Shown in pieces: positions 9,089-24,000 of a DNA stretch of 64,000 nt; position 1 is the first letter of the stretch, and each line of letters begins with the position of its first letter. Location of the stretch: the NCBI GenBank assembly GCA_022414725.1, contig CM039462.1, forward strand, positions 184,121,386 through 184,185,385. Reading direction: 5' to 3'. The notes under the pieces are model-generated. The model was not told the DNA's origin, searched no databases, and worked only from the letters and a program-made list of their open reading frames with translations. This DNA is from Microglena sp. YARC. Taxonomy: Eukaryota; Chlorophyta; Chlorophyceae; Chlamydomonadales; Chlamydomonadaceae. Position numbers and translations under genes: made by a program.

Positions 9089-12000
9089 GTGCTAACACGA
9101 AGCTGAAACAACGGCCTAGGCTTCAGGAATTTCAACACCACACAGCTGAACGCTGATATGATCATTGCTGTATCTCGCGCCTTCGCCATTCCCGAGATCA
9201 ATGGTCCCTTCGACATCCCTGCCGGAGTGGTGATTTTTGATTCCCGTGCGATCGACAGTTCGGATGTCGGTGGCAACGCCCAGGTAGATGAAACCTTCTT
9301 GGGTGGTATTACCATTGAGTTCGACACTTCATACCCCACGAGTTTCATCCTACCCCTCAGCATCAACCCCGTTACCACCTGGCCTGGGCCAATCTTTTCC
9401 GGCATGACTGAAATTGCTTCACTCAATGCGACCTTCAGCTCCTTCACCCGATTCTTCTTCACAAAGTATAGCATCAATACTTTCGTCGGATCGAGCCTCC
9501 TTAACTCGACGGACATTGCTGACCTTCTACCAGCCGCACCTTACGACCCCCCCCCCTTTGTCGACTCCCCCCCCCCGCGGTTCCCGAGGGTTCACCTGCC
9601 GTCCTCCTCAGATTCCTCGCTCCCTCGCCCTCCTCCCCCCTCCTCGCCCTCCTCCCCCTCCTCCCACCCCTCTCCCCGCTCCTCCTCCCCCCCCCCCGCT
9701 CCTGCTCCTCTTACCCCCACAATTCCTCCTCCTCCCCCCTTTCTCCTCCACCTCCTCCCCCCCTCACCCCTCCTCTTCCTCCCCCTCCCCCCTCTCCCCT
9801 CCTCCCCCCTCCTTCCTTCCCTCCTCCCTCCCCCCCTCCTACACCCCCTCCCAAGCCTTCTCCCCCTGCCCGTCCCCCTTCCCCCCTGGCGTTGATTTCC
9901 CCCTCCTACTGCAGGCAAGTGCATTATGCTTGGACATCTCATTGAAAATGGCCAAGGTTATGCATGGCACAGCTTTGCCTCCTTTTCAATCAGAACTGTG
10001 ATGGGCAACTTCAAGTATACCAGATGCTGCCTATGTCAATCAAACCATTGAAAAACGTGCTAGTTGTGTGGGTCTTGTACATGCCTGTGCACCCTTCACC
10101 CTGTCCAGCTTACTCATGCTCTTCCAGTATCAACCAGCCACATCTATGTTGGGGATATTTCTTACCCTGTCAGTTGTATTGCCTCATAATGCAGTTAAGT
10201 AGTCCTCACCCCATCTGACTCATCCCCACTCACTGGTGAGGTTGAACCTCCCATTTGATAAACCTGACTGGATGCATGTTTTCTTGCCTTTCAGCTGACA
10301 CGTGCACAGTTCCAACTGGGTACCTCTGCAACAATGACACAACTACTAGTGCCGCATGCGTGGTGTCCTGTGCTGTTGGCTATACTAGAAAAGCTGGTTT
10401 GAGTGAATCTGACTTGAGTGGATCTGGAGCAACCGCCTGCCCGGCTGGAGGAACTGTCGACTGGACCATTTCCTGCAGGGAATTGTGTAGTAAAGACGAG
10501 AAGGTGTAAGATCCTTTTACAGGCGCAGAATGTTTGCACTCTCCCTGCAACATTCACACTTCAAGGTACTTGTACCAAATCTCCACAAAATCTCGTGGAC
10601 CAACATTTGTGTTTTTCCAGTGACATTGAACAAAGTTGTTGACTTCTCTGAAGTATCCCTCTTTCTGTTCCATGTCTGTTAACCAGACACTTGTATGTCC
10701 AGTACCTCCGCAATTGCACAGTAAAAAATGCTACCATACAGTAGAGTTTGATGGAAACGTTTTGGCTCCTGGAAATCTAATCACGAATGAAGTGGCCTTA
10801 ATTGTGGAAACCACCACTACGATATTGTCTGGCAGCAAGATTCCAGTACTATTGGCCCACTCAACCTTTTATGAACTTCGCCTGGCAACATGTATTTTAC
10901 TGTGCGTACCTGACCTAAAACACCAGTACCAATTTAATAATGGAATTGCCAGGAGCAGAAGAAATTCAACTACATTGCGTCAGTGGTGGTAAAGGTATCT
11001 CTTCTCGTGCTGTACCTGAGTTAGCGAAGCGATATGGTCATGTCCTTGCAAGTAACGGTGCAGTTTTTATGTAGTCCAGAATGCAGTGAAGATTTAAGGT
11101 TAGTAGTCCAGAATGCTATAAGTAGTCCAGAATGCACAAGATTCCACAGGCTTTTTTGTGATGCTCACCCCATCTGACTCTTCCCCACTCACTGGTGAGG
11201 TTGAACCTCCCATTTTATAAACCTGACTGGATGCATCTTTTCTTGCCTTTCAGTTAACACGTGCACAGTTCCAACTGGGTACCTCTGCAACACTGACTCT
11301 GCTGCTAGTGCCGCATGTGTGGTGTCCTGTGCTGTTGGCTATACTATAAAGTTTGACTTGAGTGGATCTGACTTGAGTATATCTGGAACATGCCTGGTTG
11401 AAGGCACTGAACTGGACCATTTCCTCCTGGAATTGTGTAGTGAGTAAAAGACGAGAAGTGTTGAGAGGTGCAGAATGTTTGCACAGCACACATGGTACTC
11501 CAATTCCCGTGACCAACTTCCAGTAAACATGGAACAATGGACTTTTTGACTTCTCTGAAGTATCCCTCTTTCTGTCCCATGTCTGTCAACACTTTCAGTA
11601 CTCCGTAATTGCACAGTATAAAAATGCTACCAGACAGGATAGAGTGTGAAGGAATTCGTTTTGCTCCTGGAATCTGAAAGAATTAATCACGAATGAAGGT
11701 GGCCTTTATTGTGGAAACCACCACTGCGATTTTATTCTTTCTTCTCTCCTGCTTGCAGCAGATACCTTGCACGCTGCCAAGTTCCTCTCGACAGCACCAT
11801 CGTAGGCGGCGATGATGATGCCTGCAGTGACGGTCTCGCCTTGCAGGACGACGAGACCTGCAATGTGCAGTGTGCCACAGGTTATACCCCTGATATCGGC
11901 AGCACCACAACATACACATGCAACGCAGACGGCACAACCCTGACACCGCCGACTTTGATCTGCACTGGTGAGTGTCCCATTGCAAGTGTGCGGTGGATGT

Positions 12001-15000
12001 GGGGGATATCCCCCTCCCCCTTTTGGTAGGTTGTGCATGCCTGTGCACCCTTCCCCCTGTCCTTCAGTCCGTCCCTACCAAGCTGACTTGCCTGCCCTTG
12101 TATCTTTTTATTGATTCCATTACACTCTTTCCCCCATTATACACCCTGCACTCATTTTGGTTAGTGGTCATGCGCCCTTTCTTCTGATAACTCTGAACTC
12201 TCCCCCTGCACAGCTTCAGCGCGAGCTTTGTAATTCCCACGGATCCACAAGCATGTGTTTTCCTTTTTTTTCTTCTCCTGTTTGCAGATATCTGCACGCT
12301 GCCAAGTCCTCTCGACAGCACCATCGTAGGCGGTGATGATGATGCCTGCAGTGATGGTTTGGCCTTGCAGAACGCGGACAGCTGCAATGTGCAGTGTGCC
12401 ACAGGTTACACCCGCCTGATGGTGGGCAGCACGCACATACACATGCAGCCTAGAGGGCACAACCCTGACACCGCCGGCGTTGATCTGCACTGGTGAGTGT
12501 CCTATTGCAAGTATGTGGCTGATGGGGGGGGGTTGGTGGGTAGGGGCATTTTGTATCCCCCTCTCCCTTTTGGTAATGCACCCAACCCCTCCTAGGTCTT
12601 GTGCATGCCTGTGCTCCCGTCCCCCTGTCCTTCTGTCTGTCCCTACCAAGTTGACTTCCCTGCCCTTGTATCTTTTTATTGATTCCATTACACTCTTTCA
12701 CCCTTCATGCACCCTGCACTCATTTTGGTTAGTAGTCGTGCGCCGTCTCTTTTGATATCTCTTGCGCTTTCCCCCTGCACAGCTTCAGCGCGAGCTTTGT
12801 AATTCCCCATGGACCCACAAGCATGTGTTTTCCTTTACTATTTCTCTCCTGTTTGCAGATATCTGCACGCTGCCAAGTACTCTCGGCAACAACATCGTAG
12901 CCGGTGATGATGATGCCTGCAGTGGCGATTTGGTTTTGGGGAACGATGACAGCTGCAATGTGCAGTGTGCCACAGGTACTGCCACTGATGGTGGCAGCAC
13001 CACATACACATGCAACGCAGACGGCTCAGAGCTGACACCGCCGACGCTGACCTGCACTGGTGAGTGTCCCATTGCAAGTGTGTGGTGCATGGGGGGGGGT
13101 GGGGTAGGGAATTTTGTATTCCACTCCCCCTTGCACCCAACCCCTCCTAGGTCTTGTGCATGCCTATGCTCCCATCCCCCTGTCCTTCTGTCTGTCCTAA
13201 CAAGGTGACTTGCCAGCCCTTGTATCTTTTTATTGATTCCTTTACACTCTTTCACCCTTCATGCACCCTGCACTCATTTTGGTAAGTGGTCATGCGCACA
13301 TTCTTCTGATATCTCTTGCACTTTCCCCCAGCACAGCTTCAGCGCGAGCTTTGTAATTCCCCATGGACCTACAAGCATGTGTTTTCCTTTATTTTTCTTC
13401 TCCTGTTTGCAGATATCTGCGAGCTGCCAAGTACTCTCGGCAGTAATATCGTAGGCGGAGATGTTGATGCCTGCAGTGACGGTTTGGCCTTGGCGGACGG
13501 CGCCACCTGCAATGTGCAGTGTGCCACAGGTTACGTCACTGATGGTGGCAGCACCACATACACATGCAACTTGGCCGGCACAGACCTGACACAGGCGACG
13601 CTGACCTGCACTGGTGAGTGTCCCATTGCAAGTGTGTGGTGGATGGGGGGGGGGGGTAGGGGCATTTTGTATTCCGCTCCCCCTTTTGGTAATGCACCCA
13701 ACCCCCATAGGTCTTGTGCATGCCTGTGCACTCCCTGTCCTTCTGTCTGTCCCTACCAAGCTGACTATCCTGCCCTTGTATCTTTTTATTGATTCCATTA
13801 CACTCTTTCACCCTTCATGCACCCTGCACTCATTTTTCATTTTTCGAGTGGTAGTGCGCCGTTTCTTCTGATTCTTTTTCTACTCCTGTTTGCAGATATC
13901 TGCACGCTGCCAAGTACTCTCGGCAGCAACATCGTAGCCGGTGATGATGATGCCTGCAGTGGCGATTTGGTTTTGGGGAATGATGACAGCTGCAATGTGC
14001 AGTGTGCCCCAGGTTCCGCCACTGATGGTGGCAGCACCACATACACATGCAACGCAGACGGCTCAGAGCTGACACCGCCGACGCTGACCTGCACTGGTGA
14101 GTGTCCCATTGCAAGTGTATGGTAGATGAGTGTGTGGGGGGGGTGGGGGGGGTAGGGTATTTTGTATCCCCCTCCCCCTTTGCTAATGCACCCAACCCCA
14201 TAGGTCTTGTGCATGCCTGTGCACCCTTCCCCCTGTCCTTCTGTCTGTCCCTACCAAGCTGACTTGCCTGCCCTCGTATCTTTTTATTGATTCCAGTACA
14301 CTCACCCTTCATGCACCCTACACTCGTTTTGGTTAGTGCCCGATCGCAAATTCTCTGATATGTCTTGCATTTTCCCCCTGCACAGCGTCAGCACGAGCTT
14401 AGTAATTCCCACTGACCCACAAGCATGTGTTTTCCTTTTTTCTTCTTCTCCTGTTTGCAGATATCTGCACGCTGCCAAGTACTCTTGACAGTACCTACGT
14501 AGGCGGTGCAACTGATGCCTGCAGTGACGGTTTGGCCTTGGCGGACGGCATCACCTGCAATGTGCAGTGTGCCACAGGTTACGAACCTGCTGCGGGCAGC
14601 CTGACTGATGGCACCGACTCAATATTCACATGCAACGCAGACGGCTCAGAGCTGACACCGCCGACGCTGACCTGCACTGGTGAGTGTCCCATTGCAAGTG
14701 TGTGGTGCATGGGGTGGGGTGGGGTAGGGAATTTTGTATTCCACTCCCCCTTGCACCCAACCCCTCCTAGGTCTTGTGCATGCCTATGCTCCCATCCCTC
14801 TGTCCTTCTGTCTGTCCTAACAAGGTGACTTGCCTGCCTTTGTATCTTTTTATTGATTCCTTTACACTCTTTCACCCTTCATGCACCCTGCACTCATTTT
14901 GGTAAGTGGTCCTGCGCACATTCTTCTGATATCTCTTGCACTTTCCCCCAGCACAGCTTCAGCGCGAGCTTAGTAATTCCCCATGGACCCACAAGCATGT

Positions 15001-18000
15001 GTTTTCCTTTATTTTTCTTCTCCTGTTTGCAGATATCTGCGAGCTGCCAAGTACTCTCGGCAGTAATATCGTAGGCGGAGATGTTGATGCCTGCAGTGAC
15101 GGTTTGGCCTTGGCGGACGGCGCCACCTGCAATGTGCAGTGTGCCACAGGTTACGTCACTGATGGTGGCAGCACCACATACACATGCAACTTGGCCGGCA
15201 CAGACCTGACACAGGCGACGCTGACCTGCACTGGTGAGTGTCCCATTGCAAGTGTGTGGTGGATGGGGGGGGGGGGGTAGGGGCATTTTGTATTCCGCTC
15301 CCCCTTTTGGTAATGCACCCAACCCCCATAGGTCTTGTGCATGCCTGTGCTCTCCCTGTCCTTCTGTCTGTCCCTACCAAGCTGACTATCACGCCCTTGT
15401 ATCTTTTTATTGATTCCATTACACTCTGTCACCCTTCATGCACCCTGCACTCATTTTTCATTTTTCGAGTGGTAGTGCGCCGTTTCTTCTGATATTTCTT
15501 GCACTTACCCCCTGCACAGCTTCAGCGCGAGCTTTGTAATTCCCACGGACCCACAAGCATGTGTATTCCTTTCTTTTTCTACTCCTGTTTGCAGATATCT
15601 GCATCCTGCCAAGTACTCTCGGCAGCAACATCGTAGCCGGTGATGATGATGCCTGCAGTGGCGATTTGGTTTTGGGGAATGATGACAGCTGCAATGTGCA
15701 GTGTGCCCCAGGTTCCGCCACTGATGGTGGCAGCACCACATACACATGCAACGCAGACGGCTCAGAGCTGACACCGCCGACGCTGACCTGCACTGGTGAG
15801 TGTCCCATTGCAAGTGTATGGTAGATGGGTGAGGGGGGGGTGGGGGGGGTAGAGTATTTTGTATCCCCCTCCCCCTTTGCTAATGCACCCAACCCCATAG
15901 GTCTTGTGCATGCCTGTGCTCCCTTCCCCCTGTCCTTCTGTCTGTCCCTACCAAGTTGACTTGCCAGCCCTTGTATCTTTTTATTGATTCCAGTACACTC
16001 ACCTTTCATGCACCCTACACTCGTTTTGGTTAGTGCCCGATCGCAAATTCTTCTGATATCTCTTGCACATTCCCCCTGCACAGCGTCAGCGAGCTTTGTA
16101 ATTCCCACGGACCCACAAGCATGTGTGTTCCTTTTTTCTTCTTCTCCTGTTTGCAGATATCTGCACGCTGCCAAGTACTCTTGACAGTACCTACGTAGGC
16201 GGTGCAACTGATGCCTGCAGTGACGGGTTGGCCTTGGCGGATGGCATCACCTGCAATGTGCAGTGTGCCACAGGTTACGAACCTGCTGTGGGCAGCCCGA
16301 CTGATGGCACCGACTCAATATACACATGCAACGCAGACGGCTCAGAGCTGACACCGCCGACGCTGACCTGCACTGGTGAGTGTCCCATTGCAAGTGTGTG
16401 GTGCATGGGGGGGGGTGGGGTAGGGAATTTTGTATTCCACTCTCCCTTTCACCCAACCCCTCCTAGGTCTTGTGCATGCCTATGCTCCCATCCCCCTGTC
16501 CTTCTGTCTGTCCTAACAAGGTGACTTGCCTGCCTTTGTATCTTTTTATTGATTCCTTTACACTCTTTCACCCTTCATGCACCCTGCACTCATTTTGGTA
16601 AGTGGTCCTGCGCACATTCTTCTGATATCTCTTGCACTTTCCCCCAGCACAGCTTCAGCGCGAGCTTTGTAATTCCTTATGGACCCACAAGCATGTGTTT
16701 TCCTTTATTTTTCTTCTCCTGTTTGCAGATATCTGCGAGCTGCCAAGTACTCTCGGCAGTAATATCGTAGGCGGAGATGTTGATGCCTGCAGTGACGGTT
16801 TGGCCTTGGCGGACGGCGCCACCTGCAATGTGCAGTGTGCCACAGGTTACGTCACTGATGGTGGCAGCACCACATACACATGCAACTTGGCCGGCACAGA
16901 CCTGACACAGGCGACGCTGACCTGCACTGGTGAGTGTCCCATTGCAAGTGTGTGGTGGATGGGGGGGGGGGGGTAGGGGCATTTTGTATTCCGCTCCCCC
17001 TTTTGGTAATGCACCCAACCCCCATAGGTCTTGTGCATGCCTGTGCACTCCCTGTCCTTCTGTCTGTCCCTACCAAGCTGACTATCCTGCCCTTGTATCT
17101 TTTTATTGATTCCATTACACTCTTTCACCCGTCATGCACCCTGCACTCATTTTTCATTTTTCGAGTGGTAGTGCGCCGTTTCTTCTGATTCTTTTTCTAC
17201 TCCTGTTTGCAGATATCTGCACGCTGCCAAGTACTCTCGGCAGCAACATCGTAGCCGGTGATGATGATGCCTGCAGTGGCGATTTGGTTTTGGGGAATGA
17301 TGACAGCTGCAATGTGCAGTGTGCCCCAGGTTCCGCCACTGATGGTGGCAGCACCACATACACATGCAACGCAGACGGCTCAGAGCTGACACCGCCGACG
17401 CTGACCTGCACAGGTGAGTGCTCCATTGCAAGTGTTTGGTAGATGAGTGTGTGGGGGGGTGGGGGGTAGGGTATTTTGTATCCCCTCCCCCTTTGCTAAT
17501 GCACCCAACCCCATAGGTCTTGTGCATGCCTGTGCACCCTTCCCCCTGTCCTTCTGTCTGTCCCTACCAAGCTGACTTGCCTGCCCTCGTATCTTTTTAT
17601 TGATTCCAGTACACTCACCCTTCATGCACCCTACACTCGTTTTGGTTAGTGCCCGATCGCAAATTCTCTGATATGTCTTGCATTTTCCCCCTGCACAGCG
17701 TCAGCACGAGCTTAGTAATTCCCACTGACCCACAAGCATGTGTTTTCCTTTTTTCTTCTTCTCCTGTTTGCAGATATCTGCACGCTGCCAAGTACTCTTG
17801 ACAGTACCTACGTAGGCGGTGCAACTGATGCCTGCAGTGACGGTTTGGCCTGGCGGACGGCATCACCTGCAATGTGCAGTGTGCCACAGGTTACGAACCT
17901 GCTGCGGGCAGCCTGACTGATGGCACCGACTCAATATTCACATGCAACGCAGACGGCTCAGAGCTGACACCGCCGACGCTGACTGCACTGGTGAGTGTCC

Positions 18001-21000
18001 CATTGCAAGTGTGTGGTGCATGGGGGGGGGTGGGGTAGGAAATTTTGTATTCCACTCCCCCTTGCACCCAACCCCTCCTAGGTCTTGTGCATGCCTATGC
18101 TCCCATCCCCCTGTCCTTCTGTCTGTCCTAACAAGGTGACTTGCCTGCCTTTGTATCTTTTTATTGATTCCTTTACACTCTTTCACCCTTCATGCACCCT
18201 GCACTCATTTTGGTAAGTGGTCCTGCGCACATTCTTCTGATATCTCTTGCACTTTCCCCCAGCACAGCTTCAGCGCGAGCTTAGTAATTCCCCATGGTCC
18301 CACAAGCATGTGTTTTCCTTTATTTTTCTTCTCCTGTTTGCAGATATCTGCGAGCTGCCAAGTACTCTCGGCAGTAATATCGTAGGCGGAGATGTTGATG
18401 CCTGCAGTGACGGTTTGGCCTTGGCGGACGGCGCCACCTGCAATGTGCAGTGTGCCACAGGTTACGTCACTGATGGTGGCAGCACCACATACACATGCAA
18501 CTTGGCCGGCACAGACCTGACACAGGCGACGCTGACCTGCACTGGTGAGTGTCCCATTGCAAGTGTGTGGTGGATGGGGGGGGGGGGGGTAGGGGCATTT
18601 TGTATTCCGCTCCCCCTTTTGGTAATGCACCCAACCCCCATAGGTCTTGTGCATGCCTGTGCTCTCCCTGTCCTTCTGTCTGTCCCTACCAAGCTGACTA
18701 TCCTGCTCTTGTATCTTTTTATTGATTCCATTACACTCTTTCACCCTTCATGCACCCTGCACTCATTTTTCATTTTTTGAGTGGTAGTGCGCCGTTTCTT
18801 CTGATATTTCTTGCACTTACCCCCTGCACAGCTTCAGCGCGAGCTTTGTAATTCCCACGGACCCACAAGCATGTGTATTCCTTTCTTTTTCTACTCCTGT
18901 TTGCAGATATCTGCACGCTGCCAAGTACTCTCGGCAGCAACATCGTAGCCGGTGATGATGATGCCTGCAGTGGCGATTTGGTTTTGGGGAATGATGACAG
19001 CTGCAATGTGCAGTGTGCCCCAGGTTCCGCCACTGATGGTGGCAGCACCACATACACATGCAACGCAGACGGCTCAGAGCTGACACCGCCGACGCTGACC
19101 TGCACTGGTGAGTGTCCCATTGCAAGTGTATGGTAGATGGGTGTGGGGGGGGGGGGGTGGGGGGGGTAGGGTATTTTGTATCCCCCTCCCCCTTTGCTAA
19201 TGCACCCAACCCCATAGGTCTTGTGCATGCCTGTGCTCCCTTCCCCCTGTCCTTCTGTCTGTCCCTACCAAGTTGACTTGCCAGCCCTTGTATCTTTTTA
19301 TTGATTCCAGTACACTCACCTTTCATGCACCCTACACTCGTTTTAGTTAGTGCCCGATCGCAAATTCTTCTGATATCTCTTGCACATTCCCCCTGCACAG
19401 CGTCAGCGAGCTTTGTAATTCCCACGGACCCACAAGCATGTGTTTTCCTTTTTTCTTCTTCTCCTGTTTGCAGATATCTGCACGCTGCCAAGTACTCTTG
19501 ACAGTACCTACGTAGGCGGTGCAACTGATGCCTGCAGTGACGGGTTGGCCTTGGCGGATGGCATCACCTGCAATGTGCAGTGTGCCACAGGTTACGAACC
19601 TGCTGTGGGCAGCCCGACTGATGGCACCGACTCAATATACACATGCAACGCAGACGGCTCAGAGCTGACACCGCCGACGCTGACCTGCACTGGTGAGTGT
19701 CCCATTGCAAGTGTGTGGTGCATGGGGGGGGGGGTATGGAATTTTGTATTCCACTCCCCTTATGCAAATGCACCCATCTCCTCCTAGGTCTTGTGCATGC
19801 CTATGCTCCCTTCCCCCTGTCCTTGTGTCTGTCCCTACCAAGGTGACTTGCCTTTGTATCTTTTTTAGATTCCATTACACTCTTCATGCACCCTGATCTC
19901 ATTTTGGTTGTGATTGTGTTCACATTTTTCTGAATCTCTTGCACTTTCCCCCTGCACAGCTTCAGCGCGAGCTTTGTAAGTCTCACGGACCCACAAGCAT
20001 GTGTTTTCCTTTTTCTCTTCTCCTGTTTGCAGATACCTGCACGCTTCCAAGTACTCTCGGCACCAATATCGTAGGCGGTGATAATGATGCCTGCAGTGGC
20101 GGTTTTGTCTTGGACGACGACGAAAGCTGCAATGTGCAGTGTGACACAGGTTACACCCCTGATAGTGGCAGCATCACAACTTACTCGTGCAGTGCAGACG
20201 GTACAACCCTGACACCGCCGTCGCTGACCTGCACTGGTAAGTGTCCCATTGCAAGTGTGTTGAATGGGGGAGGGGGGGGGGGGGTAGGGGCATTTTTGTA
20301 TCCCCCTCTCCCTTTTGGTAATGCACCCAACCCTTTCTAGGACTTGTGCATCCCTGTGCTGTTGACTAAACTAGAAAAGCTGATTTGAGTGGATCTGGAG
20401 CATGCCTGGCTGGAGGAACTGTCGACTGGACCATTCCTGCTGGGAATTGTGTAGGTGAGTAAAGACGAGAAGGTGTAAGAATGTCTGCAATGCACATGGT
20501 ACTCCACTTCTCTCCAAAATCCAGTCACATGAAACAATTGACTTGTTGACTTCTCTGAAGTATCCCTCTTTCTGTTCCATGTCTGTTAACCAGACACTTC
20601 AAGTACCTCCGTAAGTGCAATTGTCCCCCTATGTAAGTGCACAGTAAAAAATGCTACTATAGTAAAGTGTGAAGGAAACGTTTTGCTCCTGGAATCTGAC
20701 AAATAATCACGAATGAAGGTGGCCATAATTGTGGAAAGTACCACTACGATATTTTCTAGCAGCAAGATTCGAGTACTATTGGCCCACTCAACCTCTTATG
20801 AACTTCGCCTGGCAACATGTATTTTAGTGTACGTACCGGACACGTAAAACACCAGTACCATTGGAATTGCCAGGAGCAGAAGAAATGCAACTACATAGTG
20901 CAGTGGTAAAGATACCTCTTCTCGTGCTGTACCTGAGTTAACGAAAAGATATGCTCATGTCCTTGCAAGAGACACTGCAGTTATAATGTTTTGAGAAGTC

Positions 21001-24000
21001 TAGAATGCAGTGAAGATTCCACAGGCAGTAAGTAAAAGCAAGGTAAGTAGTCCAGAATGCAGTTATGTAGTCAAGAATGCATAAGACTTTTTTTGTGATG
21101 CACACCAACCTGACTGGACGCATCTTTTCTTCCCTTTCAGCTAACACGTGCACAGTTCCAACTGGGTACCTCTGCAACACTGACTCTGCTGCAAGTGCCG
21201 CATGTGTGGTGTCCTGTGCTGTTGGCTATACTATAAAATTCGACTTGAGTGGATCTGACTTGAGTACATCTGGAACATGCCTGGCTGAAGGGACTGACTG
21301 GACCATTCCTCCTGGGAATTGTGTAGGTGAGTACAGACGTGAAGGTGAGGTGCAGAATGTTTGCACAGCACATGGTACTCCTATTTTCGTGGACCAGATT
21401 CCAGTTACATGGAACAATGGACATGTTGACTTCTCTGAAGTATCCCTCTTTCTGATCCATGTCTATTAACCAGACACACTTTGTAATTGCACATTAAAAA
21501 ATGCTACCATACAGTAGAGTGCGAAGGAATCGTTTTGCTCCTGGAATCTGAAAAATAATCACGAATGAAGGTGGCCTTTATTGTAGTAACCACCACAGCG
21601 ATATTTTCTGGCAGCAAGATTCCTGTACTATTGGCCCACTCCTTTTGTATTCCCCTCCCCCATGCACCCAACCCCATAGGTCTTGTGTATGCCTGTGCTC
21701 CCTTCCCCCTGTCCTTCTGTCTGCCCTACCAAGCAGACTTGCCTGCCCTTGTATCTTTTTATTGATTCCATTACACTCTTCACTGTTTCACCCTTCATGC
21801 ACCCTTCATGCACCCTGCACTCATTTTGGCTTGTGGTCGTGCGCACATTCTTCTGATATCTTTTGCACTTTCCCCCTGCACAGCGTCAGCGCGAGCTTTG
21901 TAATTCCCACGGACCCACAAGCATGTGTTTTCCTTTTTTTTTCTTCTCCTGTTTGCAGATATCTGCACGCTGCCAAGTCCTCTCGGCAGCAACTTCATAG
22001 GTGGTGCAACTGATGCCTGCAGTGACGGTTTGGCCTTGGGGAACGAAATCACCTGCAATGTGCAGTGTGCCCCAGGTTACGAACCTGATAGTGGCACCAC
22101 CAAATACACATGCAACGCAGACGGCGACGACCTGGATCCGCCGACGCTGACCTGCACTGGTGAGTGTCCCATTGCAAGTGTGTGGTGCATGGGGGGGGGG
22201 GGGGGGTAGGGAATTTTGTATTCCACTCCCCCTTGCACCCAACCCCTCCTAGGTCTTGTGCATGCCTATGCTCCCATCCCCCTGTCCTTCTGTCTGTCCT
22301 AACAAGGTGACTTGCCTGCCTTTGTATCTTTTTATTGATTCCATTACACTCTTTCACCCTTCATGCACCCTGCACTCATTTTGGTAAGTGGTCATGCGCA
22401 CATTCTTCTGATATCTCTTGCACATTCCCCCTGCACAGCGTCAGCGCGAGCTTAGTAATTCCCACGGACCCACAAGCATATGTTTTCTTTTTTTTTTCTT
22501 CTCCTGTTTGCAGATATCTGCACGCTGCCAAGTCCTCTCGGCAGCAACTTCATAGGTGGTGCAACTGATGCCTGCAGTGACGGTTTGGCCTTGGGGAACG
22601 ACATCACCTGCAATGTGCAGTGTGCCCCAGGTTACGAACCTGATAGTGGCACCACCAAATACACATGCAACGCAGACGGCGACGACCTGGATCCGCCGAC
22701 GCTGACCTGCACTGGTGAGTGTCCCATTGCAAGTGTGTGGTGCATGGGGGGGGGGGGGGGGTAGGAATTTTGTATTCCACTCCCCTTGCACCCAACCCCT
22801 CCTAGGTCTTGTGCATGCCTATGCTCCCATCCCCCTGTCCTTCTGTCTGTCCTAACAAGGTGACTTGCCTGCCTTTGTATCTTTTTATTGATTCCATTAC
22901 ACTCTTTCACCCTTCATGCACCCTGCACTCATTTTGGTAAGTGGTCATGCGCACATTCTTCTGATATCTCTTGCACATTCCCCCTGCACAGCGTCAGCGC
23001 GAGCTTCGTAATTCCCACGGACCCACAAGCATATGTTTTCCTTTTTTTTTCTTCTCCTGTTTGCAGATATCTGCACGCTGCCAAGTACTCTCGGCAGTAA
23101 TATCGTAGGCGGAGATGTTGATGCCTGCAATGCCGATATGGTCCTGCCCGACGGCGCCACCTGCAATGTGCAGTGTGACACAGGTTACACCCCTAATAGT
23201 GGCAGCATCACAACATACACATGCAGCGTAGACGGCACAACCCTGACACCGCCATCACTGACCTGCACTGGTGAGTGTCCCATTGCACGTGTGTGGTGGA
23301 TGGGGGGGGGGGAGCATTTTGTACCCCCCATCCCCTTATGGTAATGCACCCAACCCCTACTAGGTCTTGTGCATCTTTGCTCCCTTCCCCAAGTCCTTCT
23401 GTCTGTCCCTACCAAGCTGGCTTGCCTGCCCTTGTATCTTTTTATTGATTCCATTACACTTCATGCACATTCTTCTGATATCTCTAGCACTTTCCCCTAG
23501 CACAGCTTCAGCGCGAGCTTTGTACTTCCCCACGGACCTATAAGCATGTGTTTTCCTTTTTTTTCTTCTCCTGTTTGCAGATATTTGCCAGCTGCCAAGT
23601 CCTCTCGGCAGCAACATCATAGGTGATGGTGGTGATGCCTGCACTGACGGTCAGGCCTTGGGGGACGGCAACACCTGCAATGTGAAGTGTGCCGCAGGTT
23701 CCACCACTGATGGTGGCAGCACTACATACACATGCAACAACGGTGGCACAAGATTGACACCGCCGTCGTTGACCTGCACTGGTGAGTGTCCCATTGCAAG
23801 TGTATGGTGGATGGGTAGGGGGGGGGGTGGGGGTAGGATATTTTGTATCCCTTTCCCCCTATGCTAATGCACCCAACCCCATAGGTCTTGTGCATGCCTG
23901 TGCTCCCTTCCCCCTGTCCTTCTGTCCTTCCCTACCAAGCAGACTTGCCTGCCCTTGCATCTTTTTATTGATTCCAGTACACTCACCCGTCATGCACCCT

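Noticed and set aside
9414..10001. Alternative Pro-rich ORF of 195 codons starting at 9414
   Set aside because: It overlaps the N-terminal domain in another frame and runs past the likely donor at 9914; only its C-rich part may reflect a local frame change.
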